Positions 49,224-62,705 are shown, numbered from the stretch's first letter. The stretch: 64,000 nt of DNA from Hirudo medicinalis (GCA_011800805.1 MPNW01000015.1:45880-109879), one strand, 5' to 3'. Numbers and translations: made by a program. Notes: generated from the sequence alone by a model not told the origin.

Positions 49224-50597
49224 AACTTGATTTACTTAAATTGTATTCGCCTGTTTAAGATACTTATTGAAGACTGAATATTTCTGTTTGCTTCCGGAAT
49301 CTTTATTTTTGTGTGCTCTTTTGAAGACAATCTACGATTTATTTTCAGTCAAAAGGCTTGAACGTGTGCATATTTGCGTGAAACTGAATGTTTTGGGTGT
49401 CTTAGAGATAACCCTTGTTTTGTGTCTCAAGTCTCAAATACTTAATTTGGCAGCCACAGTAATTTTTGTTGTAATATTCGTATTATTTTTTGTGTTCAAT
49501 AAAGGTCGTTAAAGCATTGATGAGTTGATGAATTGAATTGTTAGCAATAATAAAAATGCTAACAATTCGATTGACCACTTACTGTTAAGTATTAAATGAG
49601 TATTTTATTTCGGAATCGACTAGTTGGGCACGGAATCATTGATATGTAAATACAAAATAGACCAGTACACCTTCTTCTACCAGAGTAGATTTGAGATGCC
49701 ATACACCTAGGGGTGTCAGGCGGACCTCTGTTTCAAAGGGGACCTCGTAAATGGAATCATGACCTCTTTTTTTTTGCTTTACCAAAATTGACATATTCTT
49801 GACAGAGGGACTCCTAAATTTTGTAGACGGTCCAGGCCTCCTCAAAGATCTTGAATGCCTTTGAATACGCCTCTGTTCTTAACCGGTTTAGCAAATCATA
49901 ACTTGAAGATTCAGCATGATATGGTGATGAAGTAAATAATTTTATAAAATCATATTTATTTAAAAAATATTTATTAGCGATTTGACAAATTATTCGTTAT
50001 TAGAAGGCTTCTGCATTACCAAACCTTTTACAAGGAAGACATTATTCATTTAGATATTAATTTTAAACATTCACAAAACATGTATATGTAATTTGAAGAT
50101 ACATTTTTTATGGATTCATAATAAGTTGAAGTCATATTTGAGGTTTGGTGAAATGTTTATTATCGCTATGCTTTTCTTGTAGTTGTTTACGCCGTCTTTG
50201 TTTGGGAGATACATTTGTAATATAGATTTTTTTGAGGGTGTTCTGCTTTGTTCGTTGCAAATTACATAGCGATTACATATCTGATATAGAAAAGAATGTC
50301 AAACTTTGACGAAATGCAGTGATTGGGATGCACAATTTTTGGAGATCTACATGCTTAGCTTCACGTAACTTAAAACTTGTTGGATGCTTATTTGTTCATC
50401 AGTGTTATAGAAAGCGCTTATAAATTTTGGTTAAAATTATAACTGTAATTGTCTCCAGACTATTAGGTAATTGGTTTATCTTAAATTTTTATGAAATATT
50501 ATATCTAGACATAACAAGTAGGTTGACAACCCAAGTTTAGCTGCTCTAATTATGATATATTTTCAATCTCAGAAAACATCAGTCTACAGAAATCTCA
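49224..50597. other. MTHFSD 3' UTR and KDM3 upstream region
   Basis: The MTHFSD mRNA probably ends near 49520. The rest is AT-rich with no recognised exon. TTTTCAATCTCAG (ending near 50572) is a possible acceptor just upstream of the KDM3 Met, so an upstream KDM3 exon may lie here. Confidence 0.5.
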
Positions 50598-53500
50598 ATG
50601 TCTTTTAATTATTCACGAGCTTCTAATCCCTCAATGGCTCAGGGTGGAGATGGGAATATTCTGTCAGGATATCAAAACCCAACTCTCAGGAGTCCTACAA
50701 ATTACAATCTCTCAAATATTTTGTATCAGACACCTGGCTTGATGTATCAAACACCAACAGACTACATCAACTTGCAATCACACAATGCCAATCATGTTTT
50801 GAATGTAGAAAATCCTGGTTTACAGCCTTTCAATCGATCCAGCATGAACTCGTATTATCAATATATACACCACGACGCTTCATCTCCTTTCATTAATTCA
50901 AGTTCTCCCAATAAAGGTTTATACAACAGAGAATCTAATTCTGCAAGTGAAATTGAAGGTCAGAGAGGAAACTTTCAACCTCCAAATCAGCCCACTTACA
51001 GACTTCCTTATGCAGGCATTGAGAGAGTTTCTGACCACCCACATGACTTGAAGGTTCCATTGACTCCAATGTTCTCACCTCCTCCATATAATCAGAATTT
51101 TTTGCTCAACTATTCTAAAGTTCACTCGTCGGAAATGTTTGGCCCGAAGTCCCCTGGCCCGATATTGAACCTGAGTTCTTCTCAAAGCCCCCATACGAGT
51201 CATCAAAACCCCTTCTATAATGCCACTTCAAGACCACAGGCCTATCAGCAGTCAATCAGACAGACTTGCCCGACCCCCCATCAAATATCTCCGACTCCTC
51301 TTCCGAACCGCCCGTCTATGCATCATTGTGCCGCTCTGAATGAGAAAAACCTGATAACAAATTCCCACAAGGAGAAGTTGATGAAGATATTGAAGCCTCT
51401 GACTGATACGAGCATCTCTGGAAAGGCCGGTCCTTCGGATGGCATAAAATCGGAACATCACCCTCACGTGGTTCATCAGAAAGCCTCAAAAAAATCGATG
51501 GCTTCGGCGACATCTAGGAACGTCGACGACATGTCGACATTGCTGGCCGTGATGAAACACATCGATGCCATCACCAGCGAAGTAGTCAAGGTAAAATCAA
51601 ATGATTTTTGCAGTTAGGGTTTATTCCTGTTTAGTCTGAAAGCACAAAGAACGAAGCCATGGATTTTATTAACTTGTTGTTTCAGACCGAACCACCGAGC
51701 ACCGATGCAACCCAGACTGATGGAACGAGTTGCAAGATAAAAAAGTTGGACGACACATTTTTTCCAACTGTAGGTTGCCTCTTGTTGCATAAAGCCATTG
51801 GATAATACATTAATCTATCACATTAATGCTGATTTAGCAGCACAGAGAAGCAAAAGTGGAAAGATCTGATGCTTCACTGTTCAAGTTTTCTTCTTTGCAA
51901 TCAGATTGTGTAAACAAACTGAATCAGCTGAAGAGTGAAGGGAAGGATATAAGTGAGCGTGTTTAAATTTAACAATTTGAACTACTAAACCCCTCCTTTG
52001 CGGCAATAATCATTCCGGAGACGTCGAGCCTAAATAAAATCAAATTCATAATTTTAATGCTATTTATGAAATCACGAGTAATAGAGCAAATGTTTGAAAT
52101 TTTATTGACTCATTAAAAACTTAACTCAGCAAATCCTTCGAAACTACTTTCTGAGAAGAAGTTGAACATGGGCACTTCGATGAACTTGGGGAGAATGTTC
52201 ATTCAGGACGGGCCGTGCCACGAACTTCCGAGCAACTTGCTCAGGTGCTTGGAGTGCAAATCGACCAAGAAGAGTGATGCGGCTTGTAGGTTCTTGGCTT
52301 TTAGGAGGTAGGCTCGACCGACTCTTTCGCTTTCGAACGCGACGAAGTTTTTGACGCTCTTCCGACCGCTCCAGACTGTCTCAGGTGAAGTCCGGGGCCG
52401 TCCGGGATTGCGGCTTCTGCGAGCCGAGCGACTGCGGCGCCGACGACGTGCTGCTGTGGATGCCGTTGCCTCTGCCCTCTTCCGAGATGACCGTCGACAT
52501 TGCAAAGTACATCGTCGAGCACGTCGGGAATCGTTTCTGCAAACTGGTCGAGCAGGAGAAGGAAGCCGTAACTTGGGCTAATTTGAAAGGTATGATTCGT
52601 GGATTTTTTTTAATTTGGAGAAATTTCATTCGACAAAATAAATACCTTTTTAGATTGATATCTTAAATGCCAACATCAAATCCACAAAAGAAACTAAAAT
52701 AAAATAACTCAGGGGTCAGTCTTAAAAAAGCATGCTCTTCTGCCATCAGACCCTCGTTAATAAATTACTGGTAGGCACCGTCCGACGTATGTAAACAAAA
52801 ACAAATGAACCAATTAAAGAATAGCACAAAATATGTACCATTTATAAGATTTTTTAAATAATAGAATATTGAAGAGGCAGGATTGTAATTGATTTTTCAT
52901 TGGTGATGGAATTGAAGGAAGTCTTGGACCACAACATTGAATGGGGAAGAGCTTGAAAGTAGATTTGGAAAATGAAGGACTGCATTCATGCGTACGACTT
53001 AGAAAATGACGAGGGTCGTTGCAATTATTGCCGTCAGTGAGAAAACCTGAAAATATCTTGGGGAGGGCATTATAATCATGAGAGAACATAAAAAGAGCAA
53101 CTTGTAAACTGTGAATTTGATGAATATTTAATAGGTTATTGTTTATAAAAGTTAAACTATTTGAGGATAAAAATGGTAGCAAGAAAACAATGGGAATAGT
53201 ACGCTTTTGTAAAATGTTCAACCTATCTAAATGAGAACCACAAGTAGAGGCCCATGCAATATTACAGTAAGTCAGATAGGGGTAAATAAGAGAAAAGTAC
53301 AATAAAAATGCTATTTTTGTATTAATAAATAGAAGAATTCTTTCAATGATGCCAATAGCTATTAGACTTTGAACACGAGAAATATGCTTCGACCGAGTTA
53401 AATGTTCGTCAATCAAAATGTCCGGATATTGAATGAGAGTGACCGTATTTAGAAGGTTTAAATAAGTCTTCTCAGAGTAGTGCAAATCAAAGATGTCCTA

Positions 53501-55895
53501 ACTCGTATGGACGTCATCGGATTGTTTACATTACAAACAACTTGCATTAGAGGCATTAAGTAACAGTCGAACTGCACGTATTCCGAACCTCGTCGAGACT
53601 TATCCATCGAGCCGATTTGAACTTCACTTTCAGACAAAGTGGCATGGAAGCGACCCGTGTACCGAGTGAGGGAGATTTGCGACGTCTGTTGTACCACGCT
53701 CTTCAACATACACTGGGTGTGCAGCAAGTGTGGCTACGTCATTTGCATCGACTGCTATCAGGTCGGAAGTTGCAAGTGGGACAAATGCGTGGCCACTCGG
53801 CAGAATCACTTGCAAGAAGATCTCGTCATTACTCAGATTATTCCTAGCGATGGTTTGACATGCTCGTGATTATTGTTATCACCATTATTATTATTGTTGT
53901 TGTTGTTTAATGATTAAATAAGACGAAATATTATTGTTGATATTAACCTATTATAATTAGCATGTAACGCCTATGACGCTTTTCAAATGGCGCATTATAA
54001 ATTAACTGTTATTATTATTATTGTTAATTACTGATGTTTTATTGTGGTTGTTAACATTCAGCTCTTTGGGATTTGTGCAAGAGGCTCCATGTGATCAGAA
54101 AACAGTACAACATCCAAGTGAATTGCATTTGCAGCAACACTCTGGGAGGAATATTTGATCACGATGCAACTGAGGAATCGAGGGACAGGCTCTCCATCAA
54201 GGCATCTCTTGGTGTTTCCACTCAGAGACAACCACTGAACAAATCTCATGACAACCTCATGTCTTACAATGCCAACAGAGACTTCCTCCTCACAAAGTTT
54301 GGTCCCCCAAAGTGTCCTCCTCTGTCCACTTTTGACAACACCGTCGTCAGCCTGCCCAATGTTTCGGAAATCAAGAGAAAGCTGAACGAGTTTTACGAGT
54401 CGCAGCAATTTGTCAGACAAGAGGCCAGCTCTCTTGTCATCCCAAGGCAGATGAGTGCGAACAAGTTGGAACATATCGTCGTCAGATACAACGTAGAGGT
54501 TACCAGCAAGCTGTTTCCAGGAGTCCCTCACAAATGGCTCGATGGAGGAAGGTTGTTGCAACTTTTGGACCCAAGGAACTCTGGCAACATAAATCTGTTC
54601 CATCAGCAATGGCGCAATTCGCAGCCGGTCATGGTTAGTAACTGTGAGAAACAGCTGAACTCCAACTTGTGGACTCCCAGTTCTTTCCAGGAGGAGTTTG
54701 GGAACCTGCCAAATGATTTGGTCGACTGCGGCAACAAGATCGTCCTGGAGGGGTGCTCGATGTCAAAGTTCTGGGAAGGTTTTGAACACGTGCAGAAGAG
54801 AATGAAGGACTCCAATGGGAAAGAGATGATCTTAAAACTGAAGGACTGGCCTCCTACAGCAGATTTCAGTGACATGCTTCCTTCGAGATTCTCTAACTTG
54901 CTCGAAGCTCTCCCTCTTCCCGAGTACTCGCACAGGAATGGCGTTTTCAACATCGTCTCCAGACTTCCCGACTTTTTCGTCAGGCCCGACCTAGGTCCAA
55001 AAATGTACAATGCTTACGGTTCTGCATTAGACCCGAAAGTTGGTTCGACCAATCTCCACCTCGATATTTCCGATGCTGTCAACCTTATGGTCTACGTCGG
55101 AGTGCCCTTCGATGATGCAGAAGATCACGAGCAAGGTTGGTGATGCATTGGTGGTCATAATTCATTTATGTGAAGGTCATTACACTTTACATTACATTAA
55201 GCTGCCATTAATGCAATGAAGAGGGCAGGAAGTTGCCCGGAAACAATGCGTAGAGTTGAATCGGGACTTCAGAAGCCAGGTGCGTTGTGGCACATCTACG
55301 ACCCGCACGACTCGGACAAGATCAGGCACCTGTTGTCAAAGGTACATGCATTTTTAATCTCTTATTATTCTGAAGAATATTATTGTTATGCAATAAATTT
55401 AAACTTGTTGATTAACTCATAATTGAACAAATTTCAAGGTCGCCCAGGAGATGGGGGAACCCATTGAACCAAATTCTGACCCCATACATGACCAAAATTG
55501 GTATTTGGACGAAATGCTGAGAGAACGGCTGTTAAGAGATTACGCTGTTGAGGCTACACCATAGTCCAGTGCGTCGGTGATGCCATTTTTATACCAGCCG
55601 GAGCTCCTCATCAGGTAATTTGAATATTGGAAGGAATTCATTTACTGATAATGTTTATTAAGTAAAAGTCTTGACCACCTTTCATTGGCATTTTTTTTTA
55701 TAGGTCAGAAACCTTCACAGTTGCATAAAGGCTGCAGAGGATTTCGTCTCCCCCGAGAATGTTGACTACTGCTTCCAACTGACGCAAGAGTTCCGCCACT
55801 TGTCCAACACCCATTCGAACCACGAGGACAAATTACAAATCAAAAACGTTATCTTCCATGCCGTCAAAGATGCTGTGGCCACCCTCCAGAGCTAA
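50598..55895 (+). CDS. KDM3: KDM3-family JmjC histone H3K9 demethylase (one-base frame fault)
   Basis: Fe(II)/2-oxoglutarate demethylase of H3K9me1/2. Exons: 50598-51590, 51686-51769, 51838-51952, 52130-52307, 52375-52589, 53634-53852, 54062-55135, 55202-55341, 55439-55614, 55704-55895; about 1127 aa. Exon 1 is a Ser/Pro/Asn/Tyr-rich disordered region. Then a CxxC finger ([18 protein letters not shown]) and the KDM3 zinc finger ([20 protein letters not shown]). The JmjC part has [35 protein letters not shown] and [20 protein letters not shown], where H and D bind iron, then [18 protein letters not shown] (second His) and [20 protein letters not shown]. Oddity: at about 55551-55554 the frame breaks (reading runs into TAG); one extra G restores the family sequence up to IPAGAPHQ and the phase of the next exon. 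Sequencing or assembly error is likelier than a dead gene, since everything downstream is conserved. Confidence 0.93.
52814..53485 (-). mobile_element. 5'-truncated non-LTR retrotransposon (reverse transcriptase C-terminal part)
   Basis: A 223-codon uninterrupted frame inside a KDM3 intron (52590-53633), antisense to the gene. [40 protein letters not shown] and [15 protein letters not shown] match the thumb and post-RT region of CR1/Jockey-like LINE polymerases; the catalytic YADD segment is missing, so it is 5' truncated. The following AT-rich tail (about 52700-52813) may be its 3' UTR. Being open over its whole length suggests a fairly recent insertion. Clade assignment is a guess. Confidence 0.8.
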
Positions 55896-56075
55896 TTGGG
55901 ATGACGACGTCTTCCTCGATGACTGCTTATTTATGAATCATCTGTAGACTTTGTCGGTTAGCATCCTAAGGGCTCCCTTGCGAACCAGTTTAATTTGTGT
56001 GTTTTGTAAATCTCTTCTGTGTTTTATTTTTTTTAAGAATACAAGCATTGTGTTTGTTTGCATGTTTTGTTTCAG

Positions 56076-56276
56076 GGGTTGTCGGCGAGGTTGTCACGAC
56101 TGTATGTGTTATCAGCGATCACGAAATGTTTCTTGGAGAGTAGGCTCGATGCGTGGGAAAGGCAAATTGCTGATGGTACTGAGCAGCGTGGTGACGTTGA
56201 GTGGTGGGAAGCATTGGTATTGGATGCTATTTTCTCTCTTTCAAGCTCGGGTTTAGGAAGAAATTGTTTTCGGTGA
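56076..56276 (+). CDS. Orphan candidate terminal exon, unknown product
   Basis: Open in phase 0 directly after a strong acceptor (TGCATGTTTTGTTTCAG, ending 56075) to a TGA at 56274-56276, followed by AATAAA at 56301-56306. It encodes 66 residues with ordinary globular composition (e.g. LSRLYVLSAITKCFLESRLD and DVEWWEALVLDAIF), unlike nearby random frames. It lies 180 bp past the KDM3 stop. The KDM3 penultimate exon also ends in phase 0, so it could be an alternative KDM3 terminal exon, part of a spliced 3' UTR, or the last exon of an unrecognised gene. I do not recognise the protein. Confidence 0.35.
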   Translation, partial: GLSARLSRLYVLSAITKCFLESRLDAWERQIADGTEQRGDVEWWEALVLDAIFSLSSSGLGRNCFR

Positions 56277-56306
56277 TGGGCTGACGAGTGCTGACCGTAA
56301 AATAAA

Positions 56307-59300
56307 TCTATGCTTTGGATGTTTTCTTGTCCAACGGCAAGCTCTATCCAGTACTAATATGGTCAATTAATTGATATTTCGTATTATGCGTTATTTCATA
56401 ATTAGTTTGCACTGGAAAATCTCCGAAAAGTCTCAAACAAAATTAATATAAGGCGACTGACATGCGTAGTTGTGCTCTTGAATTGCGCCGCTGACATGAC
56501 ATGGACGGAAGGTGTCATGTTAGGAAACCTTATACAACTCTTCTGGAGAGGACGTCACATAAGTGCTCTTCAGATGCTAAGCATGTGTTGATTTTCTTCG
56601 GGAATAATCAGGGAATTTGGCAAAAGCATTTCTAATACTAATTAAGAAATGCTAAATATATTTTTCATTGATTGCTAGTGTTAAGTCTTTATGTTGACGA
56701 AGTGATATAAGCACGATCGTTTCTCGATATTCACATTAGTTTTATTTCGATTGGGTGGGGTGTGCGATTGAATCGGTCAAAAGATAATGAATGGGCAGGA
56801 ACGATTGATCATCAGAGGGTTCAGAGAGCGGCATCGAGTCGATCGACGAGGGATATATTTCTACTAGCGAAGCGATTCATCCAATAAAACAGTTTCTATC
56901 GGAGAGGAAATGTCTTTGGCCGGTACACTTTAAATTTAAAAGCTCTTTTGTCATGAGCTTCATTTGCTGAAGGACTGTTTGACCACGTCGTTGTAAATAC
57001 TTTGAGCACACAACTTCGACTGATGTGGGTGATGGACAATCAAACGGAGCACTTGAGAGAGAGTCTGTTCTCCTAAATACTTTCAGAAAACGAATAAATT
57101 AACTCAACGAAACTTTTTATTTGAAGACTAAATTCTTTTGTTTTTGTTTTATAGACATTTGGACAGGGTGTTGCATTGCATCAAAATTTCGGATTGAAAA
57201 CTAATGCTTTTAAAAAGTCTTCCGCTTATAGAAATGCCTTTCATATTAATCAACCCCATTGGTGAAGCCTCGAATCTAAGCTATCATTTAGGCCTACCAA
57301 GAGGCGAATTCATTGTCTACTGAGGATTAATATTTTAACTTAGCAAACAAAATTCTTTTTACAATTATTTCACAATTAAAATAATTTCATGATTTCACTT
57401 TGGAGAGTGAAAATAACTTACGAATGAAAACGGATCAGATTTAGAAAACGATACGACTTGAATGTTGCAACGAGTGCAATAAACTGGTATGGAATATTCA
57501 TGGAAGCTGTTTTATGGACATCAGAACTTTGGATCAGCCGCTCAAATCTTTCACGCTAAACAATAATTGTAAACGAACTACAAAGACTATAAAACCCGCA
57601 ACAATTTAGAAATAACAGTGTTATTCTAATGTGCCTTCTAATTTAACAATCCACCCAGTCATTCAGGGTTACATTAACACTCGCTTGAAAAAAAGGTTTT
57701 TTTCGATTGCATCTTCTTTCTGCCATGATAGTACCGACCGGCGTGAAAAAAACAACATCCGAGACGGGGCGCTCAGACGTCCAGGGGAAGATGGACGGCA
57801 GGCGTTTTAAGGCACTTTAATGTCTATGTTTGAAGTTTTAAATTCTTTTCTTGCTAATATGCTTAAGTTGATCATTAATAGGGGTTTAATTTCATGGAGG
57901 GTTTTGTCTGCAATTTATATTTCTTTAGCTTTTAATGTCCGTGATTTGTGTTAGCGACGAAAAGTAGACATGAGGATCATAAATTGCCAAACTTAGGATT
58001 GCGGCCAAGGATTTAACTAAGAACATTACAATTCTGAAAGCACTCGGTAATCCATCGCATGGACAGCCATTCGAATTTTCTTTGCTGTCTCGTTCCATCA
58101 TTGATGGTGCAAAAATATTTACAAATCCAAAAACTTTCCTACTTTCAATTTCGCCTTCGTATCGAGCGGCTTCTATCTTTATGGAAACATCTGAGGACTT
58201 AACAGGAATTTATGTGGTATTAACTGTCCAAAAAGTTATGTCATGATGATGGTGATGACGATGACAACGCTTGTAATGATAACCTCTGAGTTTGCTATTT
58301 TATATAAGTTTGAGTACTTGTGATTGTTTGCAATAAAACGCAATAGCTTAAATGCAGATATGTTTGACTTGAGCTGACATCAGATAAATGACATCATCTC
58401 TTGTGAAAAATGGTTCAAGGTGTTACGACTTGTCTGCATCATAAACCTTAAAACTACCGAAGGAGATGAGCATCCGGAAATCTGGTATCCGGTAATGAAA
58501 TTAAATGGTCCTAAAATACTCTATTCAATTCAGCAAATGAAAGTATGTGGATGCATCACGATATCTGATCGAACTGCAGCAGTTCAAGCACAAAATTAAA
58601 TTGTTGGTCACACTTTGAAGACCACTTTCTTATACATTTTAAAATAGAAATATTAAATTTGTGACAGTTTTTAAAATGCAGCTTGAAGTCACCGCTAATC
58701 GAACTTCACAGTGAAGAATTTTTTAATAAGTGCCAATTAAACGGCTATACCTTTTGGCTAGTAGAAGGATTCTTCATTCTCTTTTGATGGAATCTAAAGA
58801 CATCCGAAGTCATTTGGACTTCAAACAAACTCCTCCCTGCAATTCATCACATGCCCGGGAACAAATCTTCCTTGAAGTTTATCATGCGAGCCTACACAAT
58901 TAATTTTCAACGCATTAGTGAATAAAGCTGGAAATACATTCGTGAAACATTCACTCATGGCACCAACTATTGTTCAGTTGCTCATTTTTCAAATCACAAG
59001 CATTTTTAAGTTATCGTCTCCGCCAGAAAAACCTTTCCCGAATTTGGCCAGCAGATCATGAAAACGTGACGAGACTCAATTTTTAAAATTAAACCTCGTC
59101 AATTTATTTTCTAATACATACAGCTGAATATTAAAATATCACCGGTTGGTTTGGAAAGTCAAATGCATGCAATTGATCGATAAACGGGTTAGCATGCTGA
59201 CCAGCTCCCCCAGTCGCCTCTTCCTGATATTTCGAGGGCAGAATACTGATTACTTACAATGATATTGATGTAACAGCATCGTCACCATCATCCTCGTCGT

Positions 59301-61330
59301 CTTCATCGTAATAGCTGTTTTTATTATCGCCATTAGTATGATAAAAAGAGAGCAAAGCAATATTTATAGACTTTCTATTGATCCATATTCTGCGATTTTA
59401 TCAGCCAATAAATTGACGCTTAGTCACATGACCCAGGTATCCATAGCAACAGAAACCTTTAAATATCTCATCCTGGAGTGACCCACAATCTTGGGTTTCC
59501 AGTGAACGCCATCGATTCTTGCATTCGTCTTCCGTCGGCGAAATAGTCTCTTTTCCATCAGCACAATCCTCAACATCATCGTCGCCGTCGCCATCACAAG
59601 CGTTATCGTCATGTCTATCATTAGACCTGACCATTGTTAATAGTACTTCCTCTTAAAGCCTGTCAGGATTTATTGATGGAAATAATGCCAGGCAAAAGTG
59701 GATACTTTTTAACCCACCTGGTCTGTACATTGTCGTGGAAGCTCGTGAAACGCTTGGAGTTGATTGGCATTGTAATGATGATGAAGATGAAGAAGAAGAA
59801 GAAGATGATGGTGATGACGATGATGATTACGATAACGACGACGACGATAGTGGTGATGGTGATGATAACGATAATGGTTTGCGCACTTTCCTTTGATGAT
59901 GGCGCAAGATTCAAAATGGTGACCTTTTATTCGGGAGCCATTTTCTTGCGACTTCATCTGCCTCGGTTTGGTTCCATAATCTCCAATGACAAGTTATATT
60001 TCTTTTTTAAGGAGAAAGTTTTCAAACCAACATTGTTTTTATCTGGAATTTATTTTAAATAATATTTTAGAAATGTTAGCATCACCATTAAAAGTAAATT
60101 AAAAATGAATTATAATAATTACAAGAAATTGTAGATTATAAATTGAGGGATTCAATAATTTGTCGTGAACAAGTATCGAGTCGTTTTAAGTGGAAGGCAT
60201 CCACTTCATGCTTTCATCTCCGCGGTTGAACGATGTTGCTTCCAACAGCGCCTCGTTGAATCAATTCGATGCTTTTGCTTTGTTTTTCTTCCAAATGTTC
60301 GTGGATAATTAATCCGCGAAACGAAGCAACAACAAGACGCATTAAAAATTAACTGATATTATTATTATCAAGACAACTTTCGTGACGTTACAGCGCCTGG
60401 ATTCTTCGCCTCATCGGATTCAAGTCAACTCAGGATGGAAATTGACTCATGTCATCATCACACGATGGAACTTCGTTAAAACACGACTTGAAACCGCACC
60501 TTGAAAAGCTGCGTGTTTTGCCTTAATTGAAATGTTTCATTGGCTTTTGAGGTTGATTTAATTAACTTTGGATTTTATTTTCTGGTGATTTAAAAATTGC
60601 ATTTTTAGTAGTGCAGAATTTTGTTTTAGCTTTCAGAATCAGTGAATTAAGGGTTGGTTGGTTGGTTGAATGTCACATCTAAGAAATGCGAATGACTGAT
60701 AGGTTTGTACGTAGCCACATTTCCCGTACTCAAGCATAAGTAAGGATGTTTCTATGAACTTCCTAACCCAGTTTAATTTAGAATCAATCTTTCTTTTTGT
60801 TTCTAGACATCGAGCTCAGGCAAATTCCAAGTTTTTCTCTATATTTTTATTTAGGTTTCCGTGCTTTTAATATTTAATTTTTATTGCCCACAATAAATAT
60901 CACTTATTAAAGGCTCTTGAAGAAATTTCGCATGTTATCTTCAGTCGATAGAACTGACATTTTTTTTAATGCCAGAAATGCTTAGCAACTTAAGATGGTC
61001 GCTAACGAAATCGAATTTTGAATGAAAACAATTTTCAAAATTTTCAACTCTTTCAACAGATAAATGTTTCTCCGAATTTTCAATTTATTTTCAGCTTGTA
61101 GACGAAGATTGCAATTTTGAACACCGCGAGAGAAAAACACAGAAATCGACTGCGTTGAAATATATTTGCTGTTTTGATGGTGTTTTGCCAGGGACGTAAT
61201 TTGAAACTTTATCCTAGAAGTGGCATTGATGAATTTATACCTAATAATCAACATGTCTTCCGCAGAATCCTTCATACAATCGTTGGGGAAAAGGCATCAT
61301 CCATGACCATGGTGAAACTCGGAAATGGTT
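56307..61330. other. Spacer, no gene recognised
   Basis: About 5 kb of AT-rich sequence after KDM3 with frequent stops. Contains a GAT/GAC microsatellite at about 59777-59876 and a short GAT run near 58240. A minus-strand open stretch at 59401-59634 is Asp/Cys-rich at its start and partly repeat-derived; no domain recognised. Confidence 0.55.
59777..59876. repeat. Compound (GAT/GAA/GAC)n microsatellite
   Basis: Trinucleotide repeat of GAT, GAA and GAC units, about 100 bp, in the spacer after KDM3. Confidence 0.88.
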
Positions 61331-61353
61331 AAATCATCTTCCAAAGGTGAGAT

Positions 61354-61492
61354 CTTAAAAGTTGTTGATCTTATCCTGGCATTGCCTGTGACACCAGAGG
61401 AAAACGAGTGCGTTTTTTAACTTCATGAAACGAGGAAAGACTTTGGGGAGACCGGGATTAAATGCGAGGGGTAAGTTGCAGCAGTTCCTATG
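61354..61492 (+). pseudogene. hAT-type transposase C-terminal fragment (degraded)
   Basis: One frame gives LKVVDLILALPVTPEENE. A shift of frame then gives AFFNFMKRGKTLGRPGLNAR. Together these resemble the hAT dimerisation segment (LPVTSxxxERxFSxMKRIKTxxRxRLxxxxL). The frame break and lack of the rest of the protein mark it as a relic. The match is short, so confidence is moderate. Confidence 0.4.
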
Positions 61493-61715
61493 CGTATGAG
61501 CGCTATAAAATTTTAGCGTGAAATAAACTAGCCTAACTTGTACAGAATTATTTTTGTTTCTATGCAAACTAATTTGTTCGGTGGAAGTTTTAAATTTGTG
61601 TTTGGCAGACGATTTTTTTTGTTTTCGGCAATAACAAGTAAATATTTGTAACTTGGTAACTTTTTTAATTTAGCGAACTATTTTGATTTAATTTAATATT
61701 TATTGTTGTCATAAG

Positions 61716-61953
61716 TTGGATATGAAATTTAACTTGAAGATGCACCTATTTCTTCTAATGCAACTCAACAACGATGCACGAGTTTTCGCCTACCAGTTTG
61801 CTGCTAGATTTAATGTGAAATTTCTTCATCAATGGTCCGCTAACTTTATTGCTGGTGAAGATTGGCTATCTGGTTTTATTTTGCGAAATCCAGTACTCTA
61901 CGAATACCAGAAGCCACGAGTTTGACCAGAGCCACAAGTTTTAATGCAAAATC
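61716..61953 (+). pseudogene. pogo/Tigger-like transposase fragment (CENP-B-type HTH)
   Basis: RVFAYQFAARFNVKF, then AGEDWLSGFILRNP and, after a frame change, RATSFNAK fit the second DNA-binding (CENP-B/Tc5 type) domain of pogo and jerky-like transposases (LAYEFA...AGxDWxxxFLxRxPxLSxRxPEATSxxRATSFN). The catalytic domain is absent, so this is a decayed fragment. Confidence 0.6.
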
Positions 61954-62705
61954 ATAGCCAGTTCCACTAAGTGATACATGTATAACAACAAAAAATGCCT
62001 AGCCCATTAAATGCAAGTGGAACTAAGCGAGTCAGCAAGCAGACAACATTAAATTAGAAACCCATTTTCATTTTCTGGCCTTAATTTGAAAGCTTGAAAT
62101 GCATATTCTCAGATTTAAAATTTAATGTTTTTCCTTTTTATTGCAATTAAATGAGTTTAATTAAACCTAAAAAGAACATCTTCAAAAATAAAAAATTCAT
62201 CAAAATATGTTGTTTATTTCCTAAAAATTTAAAGTAAATTGTTAACAGTTAAATAAACGAACCTATTTCAGTACTTGCAGTAGTTGCAACACACCCCTGT
62301 AGGCGTTGCAACCTTGCAAGACTCCATTTGAACAAGTCACTGTGGATACATTTTTTGAGATAGAGAATTTTACTAAAGCTTAATTTGATGACAAGATATA
62401 TAGCTTAAATATTGGCCACAATAATTTTGATTTAATCCATAAATAAAAAAAATGAATTTATAAAAATATGAATTTTGTTGCAACCAACCCTGGTCTCACC
62501 TATTTTAGAAGCGTTGAGCAGCGACTGAGTGATCTTGTAATTGCAAGACGATGCCAAAAATGTAAATATTGAATCAGTTATCGATGACTTTGGTCGTTTA
62601 AAACAAAACGTTATCATTTAAAGCAAAATCAGAAGATTATAATAAAGTGTTGGAAAATAATCTGCCTTTTGCTGAGAGGATGTATGGTGCTATTATGTAT
62701 TTTAG

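Noticed and set aside
54058..54609. 183-codon minus frame opposite the KDM3 JmjC exon
   Set aside because: Shadow of a conserved plus-strand exon.
59401..59634. 77-codon Asp/Cys-rich minus frame
   Set aside because: First part derives from a GAT/GAC-like repeat; no family match or splice support.
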